Assembly: GCA_024712425.1 (NCBI GenBank)
Contig: JAKRWE010000008.1
Span: 1-39,428 of the forward strand
Direction of reading: 5' to 3'
Length of the DNA stretch: 39,428 bases
DNA from: Chromatiales bacterium
GTDB taxonomy: Bacteria > Pseudomonadota > Gammaproteobacteria > Chromatiales > Chromatiaceae
A program made the translations under genes and the position numbers. This document shows, piece by piece, positions 1-9,002 of this stretch (positions are counted from its first letter, which is position 1; every line of letters starts with the position of its first letter). A model generated the notes under the pieces. It saw nothing but the letters and a program-made list of their open reading frames with translations. It made no database searches and was not told where the DNA came from.

Positions 1-120
1 CCCAGCCGGTCCACCGTCTTCTGTGTCATCGCAATGGTCTCCTCTGTCACCACCCCTCCCGAAATCAAAAGGGGACATTTTAGAATTGGACAAAGGGGGC
101 ATTACTGCTTTGGACTAACA
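1..120 (-). mobile_element. Truncated ISNCY/IS1202-like element end
   Basis: These 120 bases match 34701-34820 in the same orientation with two mismatches (positions 99-100), and match the reverse complement of 32804-32923. The terminus at 120 reads TGTTAGTCC on the minus strand. It includes the transposase start region (minus strand, entering at the window edge). Only the transposase-5' end lies in the window, so the rest of the copy lies outside it or the contig breaks here in a repeat. Family assignment is from the transposase N-terminus seen in the internal copies. Confidence 0.85.
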
Positions 121-135
121 TTTTGACTCTTCGGC

Positions 136-164
136 TTGACCTGGGGGGGTGCGCCTCCTAATAT
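136..164 (+). promoter_or_regulatory. Probable sigma-70 promoter of the dcw cluster (PmraZ)
   Basis: TTGACC (136-141) and TAATAT (159-164) are separated by exactly 17 bases, a near-consensus sigma-70 arrangement. It lies about 85 bases upstream of mraZ and directly before the MraZ-type repeats. The IS end at 120 stops 15 bases before the -35, so the core promoter appears intact. Confidence 0.65.
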
Positions 165-175
165 TGGATATCAGG

Positions 176-200
176 TGGTGAAAAGTGGGGAAAAGAGGGG
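176..200 (+). promoter_or_regulatory. MraZ operator: three 5-bp repeats at 10-bp spacing
   Basis: TGGTG (176-180), TGGGG (186-190) and AGGGG (196-200) are each followed by a 5-base A/T-rich spacer (AAAAG, AAAAG, AATTT), giving one repeat per helical turn. MraZ is known to bind TGGGN repeats separated by 5 bases just upstream of its own gene and to repress dcw transcription. Position (12 bases after the -10, before mraZ) and spacing match that autoregulatory site. Confidence 0.7.
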
Positions 201-249
201 AATTTTCCCAACCGCCGTCTCGCGATCACCAAGGGGGAGAGTCATTCCG

Positions 250-705
250 GTGTTTCTGGGTGCCAGTACACTCAATCTGGACGCCAAAGGGCGCATGGCT
301 ATTCCGGCCAAGTACCGGGATGCCCTGGCGGAGTGCTGTGCGTCGCGCGTGGTGGTGACCATCAACCCCAGTGAACACTGTCTGTGGCTCTATCCCGAGA
401 CCGAATGGAACGAGATCGCACGCAAGGTGGCGCAGCTTCCCACTCTCAATCGCCAGAATCTGGCCCTGCAGCGCCTGTTGCTGGGGCATGCCTCGGAACT
501 CGAGATGGACGGGCAGGGTCGTATCCTTCTTTCGCCGGAGTTGCGGGACTATGCCCGCCTGGGCAAGAAGGTTTCATTGATCGGTCAGGGGCGGAAGTTC
601 GAGATCTGGGACGCCGGCGACATGGTGGCGGCGCGCGAGGGCTGGCTGGAAGAGGCCGGTCGCTTCGACGATCTGTCGCCCGAGGCGGCGGAGCTGCGCC
701 TGTGA
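250..705 (+). CDS. mraZ: Transcriptional regulator MraZ
   Basis: First gene of the dcw cluster; a DNA-binding regulator of the AbrB/SpoVT fold that represses its own operon. The protein is 151 residues, the usual family length (E. coli 152). It has the two expected half-domains, each with the conserved D-x(2)-GR signature: DAKGR near residues 11-15 and DGQGR in the second half. I chose the GTG at 250 because the family begins MF-x-GAS-x-LNLD and a purine-rich AAGGGGGAGA lies at 231-240; an in-frame TTG at 136 would add 38 unrelated residues and start inside the promoter. The stop overlaps the GTG of rsmH (GTGA), so the two are probably translationally coupled. Confidence 0.95.
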   Translation: MFLGASTLNLDAKGRMAIPAKYRDALAECCASRVVVTINPSEHCLWLYPETEWNEIARKVAQLPTLNRQNLALQRLLLGHASELEMDGQGRILLSPELRDYARLGKKVSLIGQGRKFEIWDAGDMVAAREGWLEEAGRFDDLSPEAAELRL

Positions 706-1636
706 GCGGTGCCCTGGAGCATCAGACCGTGCTGCTGGCCGAGGCGGTGGACGCGCTCGCGGTGCGTCCCGATGGTACTTATATAGATGGCACCTTCGGA
801 CGGGGCGGACACAGTCGCGCGATCCTCGATCGCCTGGGGCCTGGCGGCCGCTTGCTGGGTTTCGACAAGGATGCCGAGGCCGTGGCGGTGGCGCGCGAGC
901 GGTTCCGAGACGATGCGCGCTTCACCATGGTGCACGGCAGCTTTACCCGGATCGCAGACGTGGTCCGGGAGATGGGGTTGGAGCGTCAGGTGGATGGGCT
1001 GCTGCTCGATCTGGGGGTCTCCTCCCCGCAGTTGGACGATGCGGACCGGGCTTCAGTTTCATGCAGGACGGCCCGCTGGACATGCGTATGGACCGGGCCA
1101 GCGGGGTCAGTGCGGCCGAGTGGTTGGAGGTCGTGGGCGAGGACGAGCTGGCGCAGGTGATCAGGGAATATGGCGAGGAGCGCTTCGCCCGCCGTATCGC
1201 GCGGGCCATCGTCGCCGAACGCGCGCAGCAACCATTGCGGCGGACCGGGCAGCTGGCGGCATTGATCGAGCGTGCGGTGCCGAAACGGGATCCGCACAAG
1301 CACCCGGCGACCCGTACCTTTCAGGCCATCCGTATCTTTATCAACCGGGAGCTGGAGGACCTGCGCCAGTGCCTGCGCGATTCCCTGGACGTGCTGGCGC
1401 GTGGCGCGCGCCTGGTGGTGATCAGCTTTCATTCGCTCGAGGATCGCCTGGTCAAGCACTTCATGCGCAGGCAGGCCCAGGGCGACCGCCTGCCCAGGGG
1501 CGTGCCGGTGCAGCACGAGGTGGTGCAGGGGCGGTTGCGCATCCTGGGCAAGCCGGTGCGTGCCGGGGAGCGTGAGGTGGCGGGGAATCCACGGGCCTGT
1601 AGCGCCATCATGCGCGTGGCGGAGGTGCTTGCATGA
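702..1636 (+). pseudogene. rsmH: 16S rRNA m4C1402 methyltransferase RsmH (MraW), one-base frameshift
   Basis: RsmH uses S-adenosylmethionine to N4-methylate C1402 of 16S rRNA. The GTG at 702 overlaps the mraZ stop. The first part (702 to about 1050) has the SAM-binding motif DGTFGRGGH at residues 29-37 and [16 protein letters not shown]. At 1048-1050 the reading frame breaks: GACCGGGCTTC should be GACCGGGGCTTC to read D-R-G-F-S-F-M-Q-D. The remainder continues in another frame from about 1061 ([11 protein letters not shown]) to 1636 and is complete, with the conserved ISFHSLEDR. Restoring one G gives 311 residues, the normal length. The rest of the gene shows no decay, so a sequencing or assembly error is as likely as a real mutation. 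Confidence 0.9.
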
Positions 1637-1902
1637 GCCGCCGCGATCTTTTCCTGACGGCCTTTTTGGTGGTTTCGGTGCTGGCCAGCGGCATTGCCGT
1701 GGTGTGGTTGAAGAACCGCTCACGCGCCCTGTTCGTGGACCTGCAGCTGCTGCGCGGACAGCATGAGCAGGCCAGCATGGAGTGGGGGCGCCTGCAGTTG
1801 GAGCTGGCGAACGTCGGCAGCCTCGAGGATGTGATGCGCGCCAGCAGCAGCCGGCTGAAGATGCATGCCCCGGCGCCGGACAGCGTGGTGGTGGTCGAAT
1901 AA
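1633..1902 (+). CDS. ftsL: Cell division protein FtsL
   Basis: Bitopic inner-membrane protein of the divisome that pairs with FtsB and FtsQ and activates FtsWI. The 89 residues hold a short cytoplasmic N-terminus, one membrane segment (about 8-26) and a periplasmic leucine-rich helix with LFVDLQLLRGQHEQ, consistent with the FtsL coiled coil. Sequence conservation in this family is low; identification rests on size, topology and position between rsmH and ftsI. The ATG overlaps the end of rsmH (ATGA) and the stop overlaps the ftsI start (TAATG). Confidence 0.9.
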   Translation: MSRRDLFLTAFLVVSVLASGIAVVWLKNRSRALFVDLQLLRGQHEQASMEWGRLQLELANVGSLEDVMRASSSRLKMHAPAPDSVVVVE

Positions 1903-3665
1903 TGGCGGCGAAACGTCAAAAGCGGGCCAGGAAGCTCCAGGCGCGGCCGGCAGCCTTGCCCTGCTTCGCCGCACGCCGCTACTTTGTGCTGGGTATCTTC
2001 ATGCTCGCCGGTACCGCGCTGGTCTGGCGTGCCGTGGATCAGCAGATACTGGAGCGGGATTTTCTTCAGTCGGAGGGTGCAGACCGTTACCTGGACCGGG
2101 TGACGCAGCCCGCGCACCGGGGGCTGATCGTGGATCGTCGCGGCGAGGTGCTGGCACTGAGCACGCCGGTCGATTCGGTGACCGCCAATCCGTGTGTCCT
2201 GCGGCCGGATACGGAACACCTGAAGGAGCTGGCGCAGGCCCTGGGGATGCCGGTGAAGGCGCTGCGCAAGCGCCTGCAGAAATATGCACAGCGGCGTTTC
2301 GTGTACCTGAAGAAGCGTCTGCCACCGGGACGTGCGGACTATGTCCTGAAGGTGGCCGACGGTTACGGTATCAAGGGGGTTCACCTGGAGCGCAAGGATC
2401 ACCGTTACTACCCGGCCGGCGAGGTCTTCGCTCATGTGCTGGGGTTCACCAACAGCGCGGACAAGGGGCAGGAAGGGCTGGAGCGCGCCTATGACGGCGA
2501 GCTGCGTGGTCGGTCCGGGCTGAAGCTGGTCCTGCGCGACGGCCGCCGGCGCGTGGTCGATGACGTGGAGAACATCCGCTCGCCGAGGGATGGCCGGAAC
2601 CTGGCGCTGAGTCTGGACGGCCGTCTGCAGTACATCGCCTACCGTGAACTCAAGGCGGCGGTGCACCGCAACCGTGCGGTCGGGGGGTCGGTGGTCCTGC
2701 TCGATGCGACGACCGGCGAGGTGCTGGCGATGGTCAACCAACCGGGCTATAACCCCAATGGCAGTCGCACCAACCAGGGTGGGCGGCTGCGCAACCGCGC
2801 GCTGACCGATATCTTCGAACCCGGCTCCACGATGAAGCCGTTTGCAGTGGCCGCGGCGCTGGAACAGGGCGTGGTACAACCGGCCTCCCTGATCGATACC
2901 TCGCCCGGCCGGCTCAAGGTGGCCAGTCTTACCGTGCGCGATCACCACAACCTTGGTCGCATCTCGCTCAAGACCCTGCTGGCACGCTCCAGCAACGTGG
3001 GGGCGGCCAAGCTGGCCCTGTCGCTGGACAAGGCGGCCTACTGGGAACTGCTCGATTCGCTGGGTTTCGGCAAGCTGCCGGCGACCCGCTATCCCGCCGA
3101 GAGCGCCGGTCGCCTGCCCTATTTCCGTGACTGGGTGAAAGTCGACCAGGCGACGCTCGCCTATGGCTATGGCATCTCGGCGTCCGCCCTGCAGCTCGCA
3201 TCCGCCTACCTGGTGCTGGCCAACGACGGGGTGAGGCTGCCGGTGACGCTGCTCAAGCGTGATCGTGCCCCGCAAGGGGTGCGGGTGATGAGTGAACGCA
3301 CGGCCGTGGATGTGCGCTACATGCTGGAGGCGGTGACCGCCAAAGAGGGAACGGCGCCGCAGGCTCGGGTGCAGGGCTGCCGTGTGGCCGGCAAGACCGG
3401 CACGGTGAAGAAGCTGGGGCGAGATGGCCTGTACAGTGATGACCGTTACCGCGCGCTGTTCGTGGGTATGGCGCCGCTGAGCAATCCGCGCCTGGTGATG
3501 GCGGTGGTGATCGACGAGCCGCGCGGGAAGTATTACTACGGCGGACAGGTGGCGGCACCGGTGTTCTCCAGGGTTATGTCCGAGGCCCTGCGCCTGTTGA
3601 ATGTCCCCCCGGATGCCCTGTCCAGGCCGCAGATGCGCCTGGCTCAGTTGGGGGGTATCCAATGA
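1902..3665 (+). CDS. ftsI: Peptidoglycan DD-transpeptidase FtsI (PBP3)
   Basis: Class B penicillin-binding protein that cross-links septal peptidoglycan. It has 587 residues: basic N-terminus, one membrane anchor (about 25-45), the PBP dimerisation domain, then the transpeptidase domain. The three active-site motifs are present: STMK with catalytic Ser309, SSN at 363-365 and KTG at 498-500. Start at 1902 overlaps the ftsL stop by one base; the stop overlaps the murE start. The 40 in-frame codons upstream of 1902 overlap ftsL and are not part of it. Confidence 0.97.
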   Translation: MAAKRQKRARKLQARPAALPCFAARRYFVLGIFMLAGTALVWRAVDQQILERDFLQSEGADRYLDRVTQPAHRGLIVDRRGEVLALSTPVDSVTANPCVLRPDTEHLKELAQALGMPVKALRKRLQKYAQRRFVYLKKRLPPGRADYVLKVADGYGIKGVHLERKDHRYYPAGEVFAHVLGFTNSADKGQEGLERAYDGELRGRSGLKLVLRDGRRRVVDDVENIRSPRDGRNLALSLDGRLQYIAYRELKAAVHRNRAVGGSVVLLDATTGEVLAMVNQPGYNPNGSRTNQGGRLRNRALTDIFEPGSTMKPFAVAAALEQGVVQPASLIDTSPGRLKVASLTVRDHHNLGRISLKTLLARSSNVGAAKLALSLDKAAYWELLDSLGFGKLPATRYPAESAGRLPYFRDWVKVDQATLAYGYGISASALQLASAYLVLANDGVRLPVTLLKRDRAPQGVRVMSERTAVDVRYMLEAVTAKEGTAPQARVQGCRVAGKTGTVKKLGRDGLYSDDRYRALFVGMAPLSNPRLVMAVVIDEPRGKYYYGGQVAAPVFSRVMSEALRLLNVPPDALSRPQMRLAQLGGIQ

Positions 3666-5191
3666 TGGCGCAGCGGATCGACCACAAGGGGTTGTTGCTG
3701 GGCGACCTGCTGGCCGGCATCGTGGATGCCGGTGAATACGGGCGGCAGGTGATCATAGGTGTCTCCCAGGACAGCCGGAACGTGCAGGAAGGGACTCTGT
3801 TCATGGCGGTGGCCGGGCAGTCGGTGCATGGCATGGACTATCTCTCCCAGGCAGTGACAAAAGGTGCCAGCGCCATCCTGGCCGAGCCGGGCGGTGCGTG
3901 GGAGCGGGCGAGACTGGCCGAGGCCGCCGGCAGGGTGAATCTGCCTTTGTTCATGGTTTCCGGGCTGAAGGAAAAGGTGGGTGTCATTGCTTCGCGCTTC
4001 TTCGGCTACCCGGGGCAGGCGCTGCGGGTGGTCGGTGTCACCGGCACCAATGGCAAGACCAGCGTGACCCATTTCCTGGCGCAGGCGCTTTCGCCGCGCG
4101 TGCCGACGGGGGTGCTGGGTACGCTCGGCAATGGCGTGCTGGGCGACCTGCGGGCCACCACGCACACCACCCCGGATGCGGTGGCCGTGCAGGCCGAGCT
4201 GGCGCGCCAGTTGCGCCTCGGGGTCAAGGCGGTGGTCATGGAGGTCTCGTCGCATGCCCTGGACCAAGGGCGCGTCAAGGGGATTCCCTTCCATACCGCG
4301 GTGTTCACCAACCTGTCGCACGAGCACCTCGACTATCACGGCAGCATGTCGGCCTATGCGGCGGCCAAGTCCCGTCTGCTGCGCCACCGTGGGCTGATGA
4401 CGGCGGTAATCAATGCCGACGACAGCTGGGGCCGGCAGCTGCTGCAGGAGGCCGGCGCCCGGGTGATGAGCGTGGCCTGCAGCATGCAGAAAAGGCCGGC
4501 GGTGCTGGCGGACCGGTTCGTGCACGCACGCCGTGTGGAGCTGCTGCCCGAGGGGCTGCGCCTGGCATTCGATTCCAGCTGGGGTGAGGGCGAGTTCAGC
4601 AGTCGCCTGCTGGGGCGGTTCAATGCCCAGAACCTGCTCCTGGCGCTGGCGGTCCTGCTGAGCTGGGACATGCCGTTGCCGGCAGCGCTGGACGCCCTGT
4701 CCTCGCTGGACCCGGTGCCGGGGCGCATGAACCTGCTGGGTGGAGAGGGTGGACCGCGGGTAGTGGTCGATTTCGCGCACACCCAGGATGCGCTGGCGCA
4801 GGTGCTTTCCACGCTGCGCGAGCACGTACAGGGGCGACTGGTCTGCGTGTTCGGCTGCGGTGGGGAGCGTGACCGGGACAAGCGTCCGCGCATGGGCGAG
4901 CTTGCGCAGCGCCTGGCGGACCGGGTGATCGTGACCGATGACAATCCCCGTGGCGAAGACCCGGACGAAATAGTTGCCCAGATACTGGCAGGCATGCGCG
5001 ACACCGCTGCGGTGGTGGTCGAGAGGGATCGCGCCAGGGCCATCGCGCAGGCGGTGGCCGACGCCGGTCCGGACGACCTGGTCCTGCTGGCGGGCAAGGG
5101 TCACGAGACATGGCAACTGGTGGGTGAGCGGCGTATCCCGTTCTCCGATCTCGAGCAGGCACAGAAGGCCCTGCAGGAGCGTGCCGCATGA
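3662..5191 (+). CDS. murE: UDP-MurNAc-L-Ala-D-Glu:meso-DAP ligase MurE
   Basis: Cytoplasmic Mur ligase adding the third residue of the stem peptide. The protein has 509 residues. ATP-binding loop GTNGKTS is at 128-134. The DNPRGE motif at 427-432 is the signature of ligases that select meso-diaminopimelate rather than lysine, so the organism has Gram-negative-type peptidoglycan. ATGA-type overlaps on both sides (ftsI, murF) indicate coupling. Confidence 0.97.
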   Translation: MMAQRIDHKGLLLGDLLAGIVDAGEYGRQVIIGVSQDSRNVQEGTLFMAVAGQSVHGMDYLSQAVTKGASAILAEPGGAWERARLAEAAGRVNLPLFMVSGLKEKVGVIASRFFGYPGQALRVVGVTGTNGKTSVTHFLAQALSPRVPTGVLGTLGNGVLGDLRATTHTTPDAVAVQAELARQLRLGVKAVVMEVSSHALDQGRVKGIPFHTAVFTNLSHEHLDYHGSMSAYAAAKSRLLRHRGLMTAVINADDSWGRQLLQEAGARVMSVACSMQKRPAVLADRFVHARRVELLPEGLRLAFDSSWGEGEFSSRLLGRFNAQNLLLALAVLLSWDMPLPAALDALSSLDPVPGRMNLLGGEGGPRVVVDFAHTQDALAQVLSTLREHVQGRLVCVFGCGGERDRDKRPRMGELAQRLADRVIVTDDNPRGEDPDEIVAQILAGMRDTAAVVVERDRARAIAQAVADAGPDDLVLLAGKGHETWQLVGERRIPFSDLEQAQKALQERAA

Positions 5192-6558
5192 TCGCCTTCC
5201 AGCTCTCCGAGGCGGCGGGCCTGCTGCATGGGCAGCTGCATGGTCGTGATGCGCGTTTTTCGTCGGTCAGCGCGGATACCCGCACCCTGCAGACCGGTGA
5301 TCTGTTCATCGCTCTGAGCGGGCCGAATTTCGACGGGCACGACTATGTCGGTGTGGCCCAGCAACAGGGGGCCATGGGCGCCCTGGTCGAGCGCGAGGTG
5401 GCTGTGGCCATGCCGACGGTCGAGGTATCCGATACTCGTCTGGCGATGGGGCGGCTGGCGCATGCCTGGCGCGGCAAGGCGGATGCACAGGTCATCGGTA
5501 TTACCGGCAGCAATGGCAAGACCACCCTGAAGGAGATGCTGGCCTCCATCCTCGGACAACGCCACCCGGTACTCGCCACCCGGGGCAACCTGAATAACGA
5601 CATAGGGATGCCGCTGACCCTGATGCGCCTGCAGGACGAGCGCTATGCGGTGATCGAGATGGGCGCCAACCACGCGGGTGAGATCGCTTACCTGAGTCAC
5701 ATTGCGCGGCCCGATATCGCGATCCTCAACAACGCGGGACGTGCGCACCTGGAGGGCTTCGGTTCGGTGGAGGGTGTGGCGCGCGCCAAGGCCGAGATCC
5801 TGGAGGGGCTGACCGATGGGGGGGTGTTCGTGTTCAATGCGGATGATCCGCACGCCGGCCTGTGGCAGGCGCTGGCCGCGGAACATCGCCGCATCGGCTT
5901 CGGCCTGGGCGAGACGGCGGACGTGCGCAGCCCGTGCGCGAGCTACCGGCTGGACTGGGTGGACGGCGGCTTCCGCGCGGTGTTCGAGGTCGTTTCGGCA
6001 CAGGCGCGTTTCGAGGTAACCCTGCGTCTCGCCGGAGAGCACAATCGCATGAATGCCCTGGCCGCTGTCGCGGCCGCGCTGGCCCTGGACATGGCCGAGG
6101 CCGATATACGGGAAGGCCTGATGCAGATGGCCCCGGTCAAGGGCCGCCTGTGCCCGGTGAAGACGCTCTCCGGTGCGCGACTCGTGGACGACAGTTACAA
6201 CGCCAATCCCGAATCGGTTGCCGCGGCGATCGCGGTCCTGCGCCTGATGCCAGGGCGTCACACCCTGGTGCTCGGTGACCTGGGGGAGCTCGGGCCGGCG
6301 CAGGAGGAAATGCACCGGGAGCTGGGGGCGCAGGCGGCCGCTGCCGGCATCGAGCGCCTTTTGACCTGCGGTCAGCTCAGTCGCCACGCCAGTGACGGGT
6401 TCGGCGGGGATGCCCGCCATTTCGAGGACCAGGCCGGCCTGATCGCCTGGCTGCAATCCAACCTGGATGCGCAAGACAGCGTCCTGATCAAGGGGTCACG
6501 CGCGAGCGCCATGGACAGGGTGGTGAATGCGCTGAGCGCGGAGGTGGCTGCATGCTGA
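5188..6558 (+). CDS. murF: UDP-MurNAc-tripeptide:D-Ala-D-Ala ligase MurF
   Basis: Last cytoplasmic Mur ligase; it attaches D-Ala-D-Ala made by Ddl (encoded downstream in the same cluster). The protein has 456 residues with the ATP loop GSNGKTT at 107-113, the family motif [10 protein letters not shown], and DDSYNANP in the C-terminal domain. It overlaps murE by 4 bases and mraY by 7 bases. Confidence 0.97.
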   Translation: MIAFQLSEAAGLLHGQLHGRDARFSSVSADTRTLQTGDLFIALSGPNFDGHDYVGVAQQQGAMGALVEREVAVAMPTVEVSDTRLAMGRLAHAWRGKADAQVIGITGSNGKTTLKEMLASILGQRHPVLATRGNLNNDIGMPLTLMRLQDERYAVIEMGANHAGEIAYLSHIARPDIAILNNAGRAHLEGFGSVEGVARAKAEILEGLTDGGVFVFNADDPHAGLWQALAAEHRRIGFGLGETADVRSPCASYRLDWVDGGFRAVFEVVSAQARFEVTLRLAGEHNRMNALAAVAAALALDMAEADIREGLMQMAPVKGRLCPVKTLSGARLVDDSYNANPESVAAAIAVLRLMPGRHTLVLGDLGELGPAQEEMHRELGAQAAAAGIERLLTCGQLSRHASDGFGGDARHFEDQAGLIAWLQSNLDAQDSVLIKGSRASAMDRVVNALSAEVAAC

Positions 6559-7634
6559 TCGAACTCGCAAACTACCTGGCCCGGTTCAACAGCGGCTTCG
6601 GGGTCGTCCACTACATTACGCTGCGCACCATACTGGCGGTGCTGACGGCGCTGCTCATCTCCTTCCTGGTTGGACCGACCATGATCCGTCGCCTGAGCCA
6701 GTACAAGATCGGGCAGACCGTGCGTGACGACGGTCCGCAGTCCCACCTGTCCAAGGGCGGCACGCCGACCATGGGCGGGGCGCTGATCCTGGTCGCGGTT
6801 GCGGTTGCGACGCTGCTCTGGTCCGAGCTGTCCAGCCGCTATATGTGGATCGTGTTGCTGACCACGCTGGCATTCGGTGTGATCGGCCTGTGGGACGACT
6901 ACCGCAAGCTGGTATTGCGCGATGCGCGTGGCCTGGCGGCGCGCTGGAAGTATTTCTGGCAGTCGGTGTTCGGTGCCGGTGCGGCCTATGCCTTCTACGC
7001 CACTGCGGCGACCCCGGCCGAAACCGAGCTTCTGCTGCCGTTCTTCAAGGATTTCGCGCTAGACCTGGGGCCCTGGTTCGTCCTGTTTGGCTACTTCGTG
7101 ATCGTGGGTTCCTCGAATGCGGTCAACCTGACCGACGGTCTGGACGGATTGGCGATACTGCCGACCGTGCTGGTGGCCGGGGCGCTGGGGATATTCGCCT
7201 ATGTCTCCGGCCATGCGCGTTTCGCCGAATATCTCCTCACCCCCTATTTCCCCGGGGTCGGCGAGCTGGCGGTGTTCGCCGGTGCGCTGGTCGGGGCGGG
7301 TCTGGGTTTTCTGTGGTTCAACGCCTATCCCGCGCAGGTGTTCATGGGAGACGTTGGCGCCCTGGCCCTGGGGGCGGCGCTGGGCACCCTGGCGATCGCC
7401 ACCCGGCAGGAGATCACCCTGTTCATCATGGGTGGGGTGTTCGTGATGGAGACCGTGTCGGTGGTGCTGCAGGTGGCCTCCTTCAAGCTGACCGGGCGGC
7501 GGATATTCCGCATGGCGCCCCTGCATCATCATTTCGAGCTCAAGGGCTGGCCGGAGCCGCGCGTCATCGTGCGTTTCTGGATCATCACCGTCATCCTGGT
7601 GCTGGTGGGTCTCGCCAGCCTGAAGATCCGTTGA
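6552..7634 (+). CDS. mraY: Phospho-MurNAc-pentapeptide transferase MraY
   Basis: Polytopic inner-membrane enzyme that transfers phospho-MurNAc-pentapeptide to undecaprenyl phosphate, making lipid I. The 360 residues match the E. coli length. Catalytic/magnesium residues are recognisable: D115-D116 in [14 protein letters not shown] from N192, and GDVGALALG. The HHHFELKGW motif lies near the C-terminus. The start overlaps murF by 7 bases. Confidence 0.97.
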   Translation: MLIELANYLARFNSGFGVVHYITLRTILAVLTALLISFLVGPTMIRRLSQYKIGQTVRDDGPQSHLSKGGTPTMGGALILVAVAVATLLWSELSSRYMWIVLLTTLAFGVIGLWDDYRKLVLRDARGLAARWKYFWQSVFGAGAAYAFYATAATPAETELLLPFFKDFALDLGPWFVLFGYFVIVGSSNAVNLTDGLDGLAILPTVLVAGALGIFAYVSGHARFAEYLLTPYFPGVGELAVFAGALVGAGLGFLWFNAYPAQVFMGDVGALALGAALGTLAIATRQEITLFIMGGVFVMETVSVVLQVASFKLTGRRIFRMAPLHHHFELKGWPEPRVIVRFWIITVILVLVGLASLKIR

Positions 7635-7643
7635 GGCCGCAGC

Positions 7644-9002
7644 GTGAACATGATCCAGCCTGAGCAACAACAATTGCGGACCCTGGTGGTGGGTCTGGGC
7701 GCGACCGGCCTGTCGGTCGCGCGCTATCTCAAGGGGCAGAGCATGCAGGTCGCGATCGCCGACAGCCGCAGTGAGCCGCCGGGCTTGGCCCGGCTGCAGC
7801 AGGAATATGCGGATTTGGCGGTGTTCCTGGGGTCGTTCGATGTAGCGCTGTTCGAACAGGTGGACAGGCTGGTGGTCAGTCCGGGCGTGTCCCTGAATAC
7901 ACCGCAGATACGTGCCGCGATCGAGCGCGGCATCCCGGTGGTGGGCGATGTGGAGCTGTTTGCGCAGGCGGTGCAGGCGCCGGTGGTCGCGATCACCGGC
8001 TCGAATGGCAAGAGTACGGTTACCACCCTGGTCGGTGAGATGGCCCGCGCGGCGGGCTGCCGGGTGGCGGTGGGCGGCAATCTCGGCACCCCGGCGCTCG
8101 ACCTGCTGGACGACGAGGTGGAGCTGTACGTGCTCGAGCTGTCGAGTTTCCAGCTGGAAACCACGCACTCGCTCAAGACCGCGGTGGCTGCGGTACTGAA
8201 TGTCTCCCCGGATCACATGGACCGTTATCTCGATCTGCAGGCCTATGCCGATGCCAAGGCAGGCATCCTGCGGGGTGCCGGGCTGGGGTTGTACAACGCC
8301 GATGATCCTCTGGTGATGGCCATGGGCGGGAGCGAGGACGCCTGGTTCTTCACCTTGGGTGAACCGCATGGTGACAAGACCTTTGGGTTGCGGCAGCAGG
8401 ATGGTCAGACCTTCCTGTGTCATGGCGAACAGCCGTTGATGGCAGCGGCGGAGTTGCTGATTCCGGGGCGCCACAACCAGGCCAACGCACTGGCGGCGCT
8501 GGCCATCGGGACCGCGCTCGGGCTGGATCTGGAGGTCATGCGGACGGTGCTGCGGCGCTTCCCCGGGCTGCCGCATCGTTGCGAGTTTGTCGGCGAGGTG
8601 GCGGGCGTGCGCTGGTACAACGACAGCAAGGCGACCAATGTCGGGGCCGCCCTGGCGGCCCTGCAGGGCCTGCATGAGGCAGGCGGCGGGCGTGCGGTCA
8701 TCATTCTCGGCGGCGACTGTAAGGAGGGGGATTTCAGCGTGCTGCACGACGCCCTGGCGAGCTGTGCCCGCGGGGTGGTGCTCATGGGGCGTGATCGCGA
8801 GGCTATCCGGCCGGTCATACCGGCCGCCTGCCAGGTGGCCGATGCCGCCGACCTGGAGCAGGCGGTCGCCTATGCGGCGGAGACGGCACAGCCAGGGGAT
8901 CATGTCCTGCTGGCCCCCGCCTGCGCCAGTTTCGACCAGTTTCGGGATTTTGCCGAGCGCGGAGACCGCTTCCGCGGCCTGATGGGAAGGATGCTGACAT
9001 GA
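7644..9002 (+). CDS. murD: UDP-MurNAc-L-Ala:D-Glu ligase MurD
   Basis: Adds D-glutamate as the second stem residue. The protein has 452 residues with an N-terminal Rossmann-like domain (VVGLGATGLS), the ATP loop GSNGKST at 119-125, and the C-terminal KATN and LLAPACASFDQF motifs typical of MurD. The start is a GTG at 7644, 9 bases after mraY; an ATG two codons later (7650) is equally possible. The stop overlaps the ftsW ATG. Confidence 0.96.
   Translation: MNMIQPEQQQLRTLVVGLGATGLSVARYLKGQSMQVAIADSRSEPPGLARLQQEYADLAVFLGSFDVALFEQVDRLVVSPGVSLNTPQIRAAIERGIPVVGDVELFAQAVQAPVVAITGSNGKSTVTTLVGEMARAAGCRVAVGGNLGTPALDLLDDEVELYVLELSSFQLETTHSLKTAVAAVLNVSPDHMDRYLDLQAYADAKAGILRGAGLGLYNADDPLVMAMGGSEDAWFFTLGEPHGDKTFGLRQQDGQTFLCHGEQPLMAAAELLIPGRHNQANALAALAIGTALGLDLEVMRTVLRRFPGLPHRCEFVGEVAGVRWYNDSKATNVGAALAALQGLHEAGGGRAVIILGGDCKEGDFSVLHDALASCARGVVLMGRDREAIRPVIPAACQVADAADLEQAVAYAAETAQPGDHVLLAPACASFDQFRDFAERGDRFRGLMGRMLT

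Noticed and set aside
136..249. Longer MraZ starting at the TTG at 136
   Set aside because: It would place the promoter and operator inside the coding region and add residues not found in the family.
1608..3662. 684-codon open frame on the minus strand opposite ftsI
   Set aside because: His/Gln/Arg-rich translation with no family; it is the antisense shadow of ftsI in GC-rich DNA. The same applies to long frames opposite murE, murD, secA, argJ and pilC.
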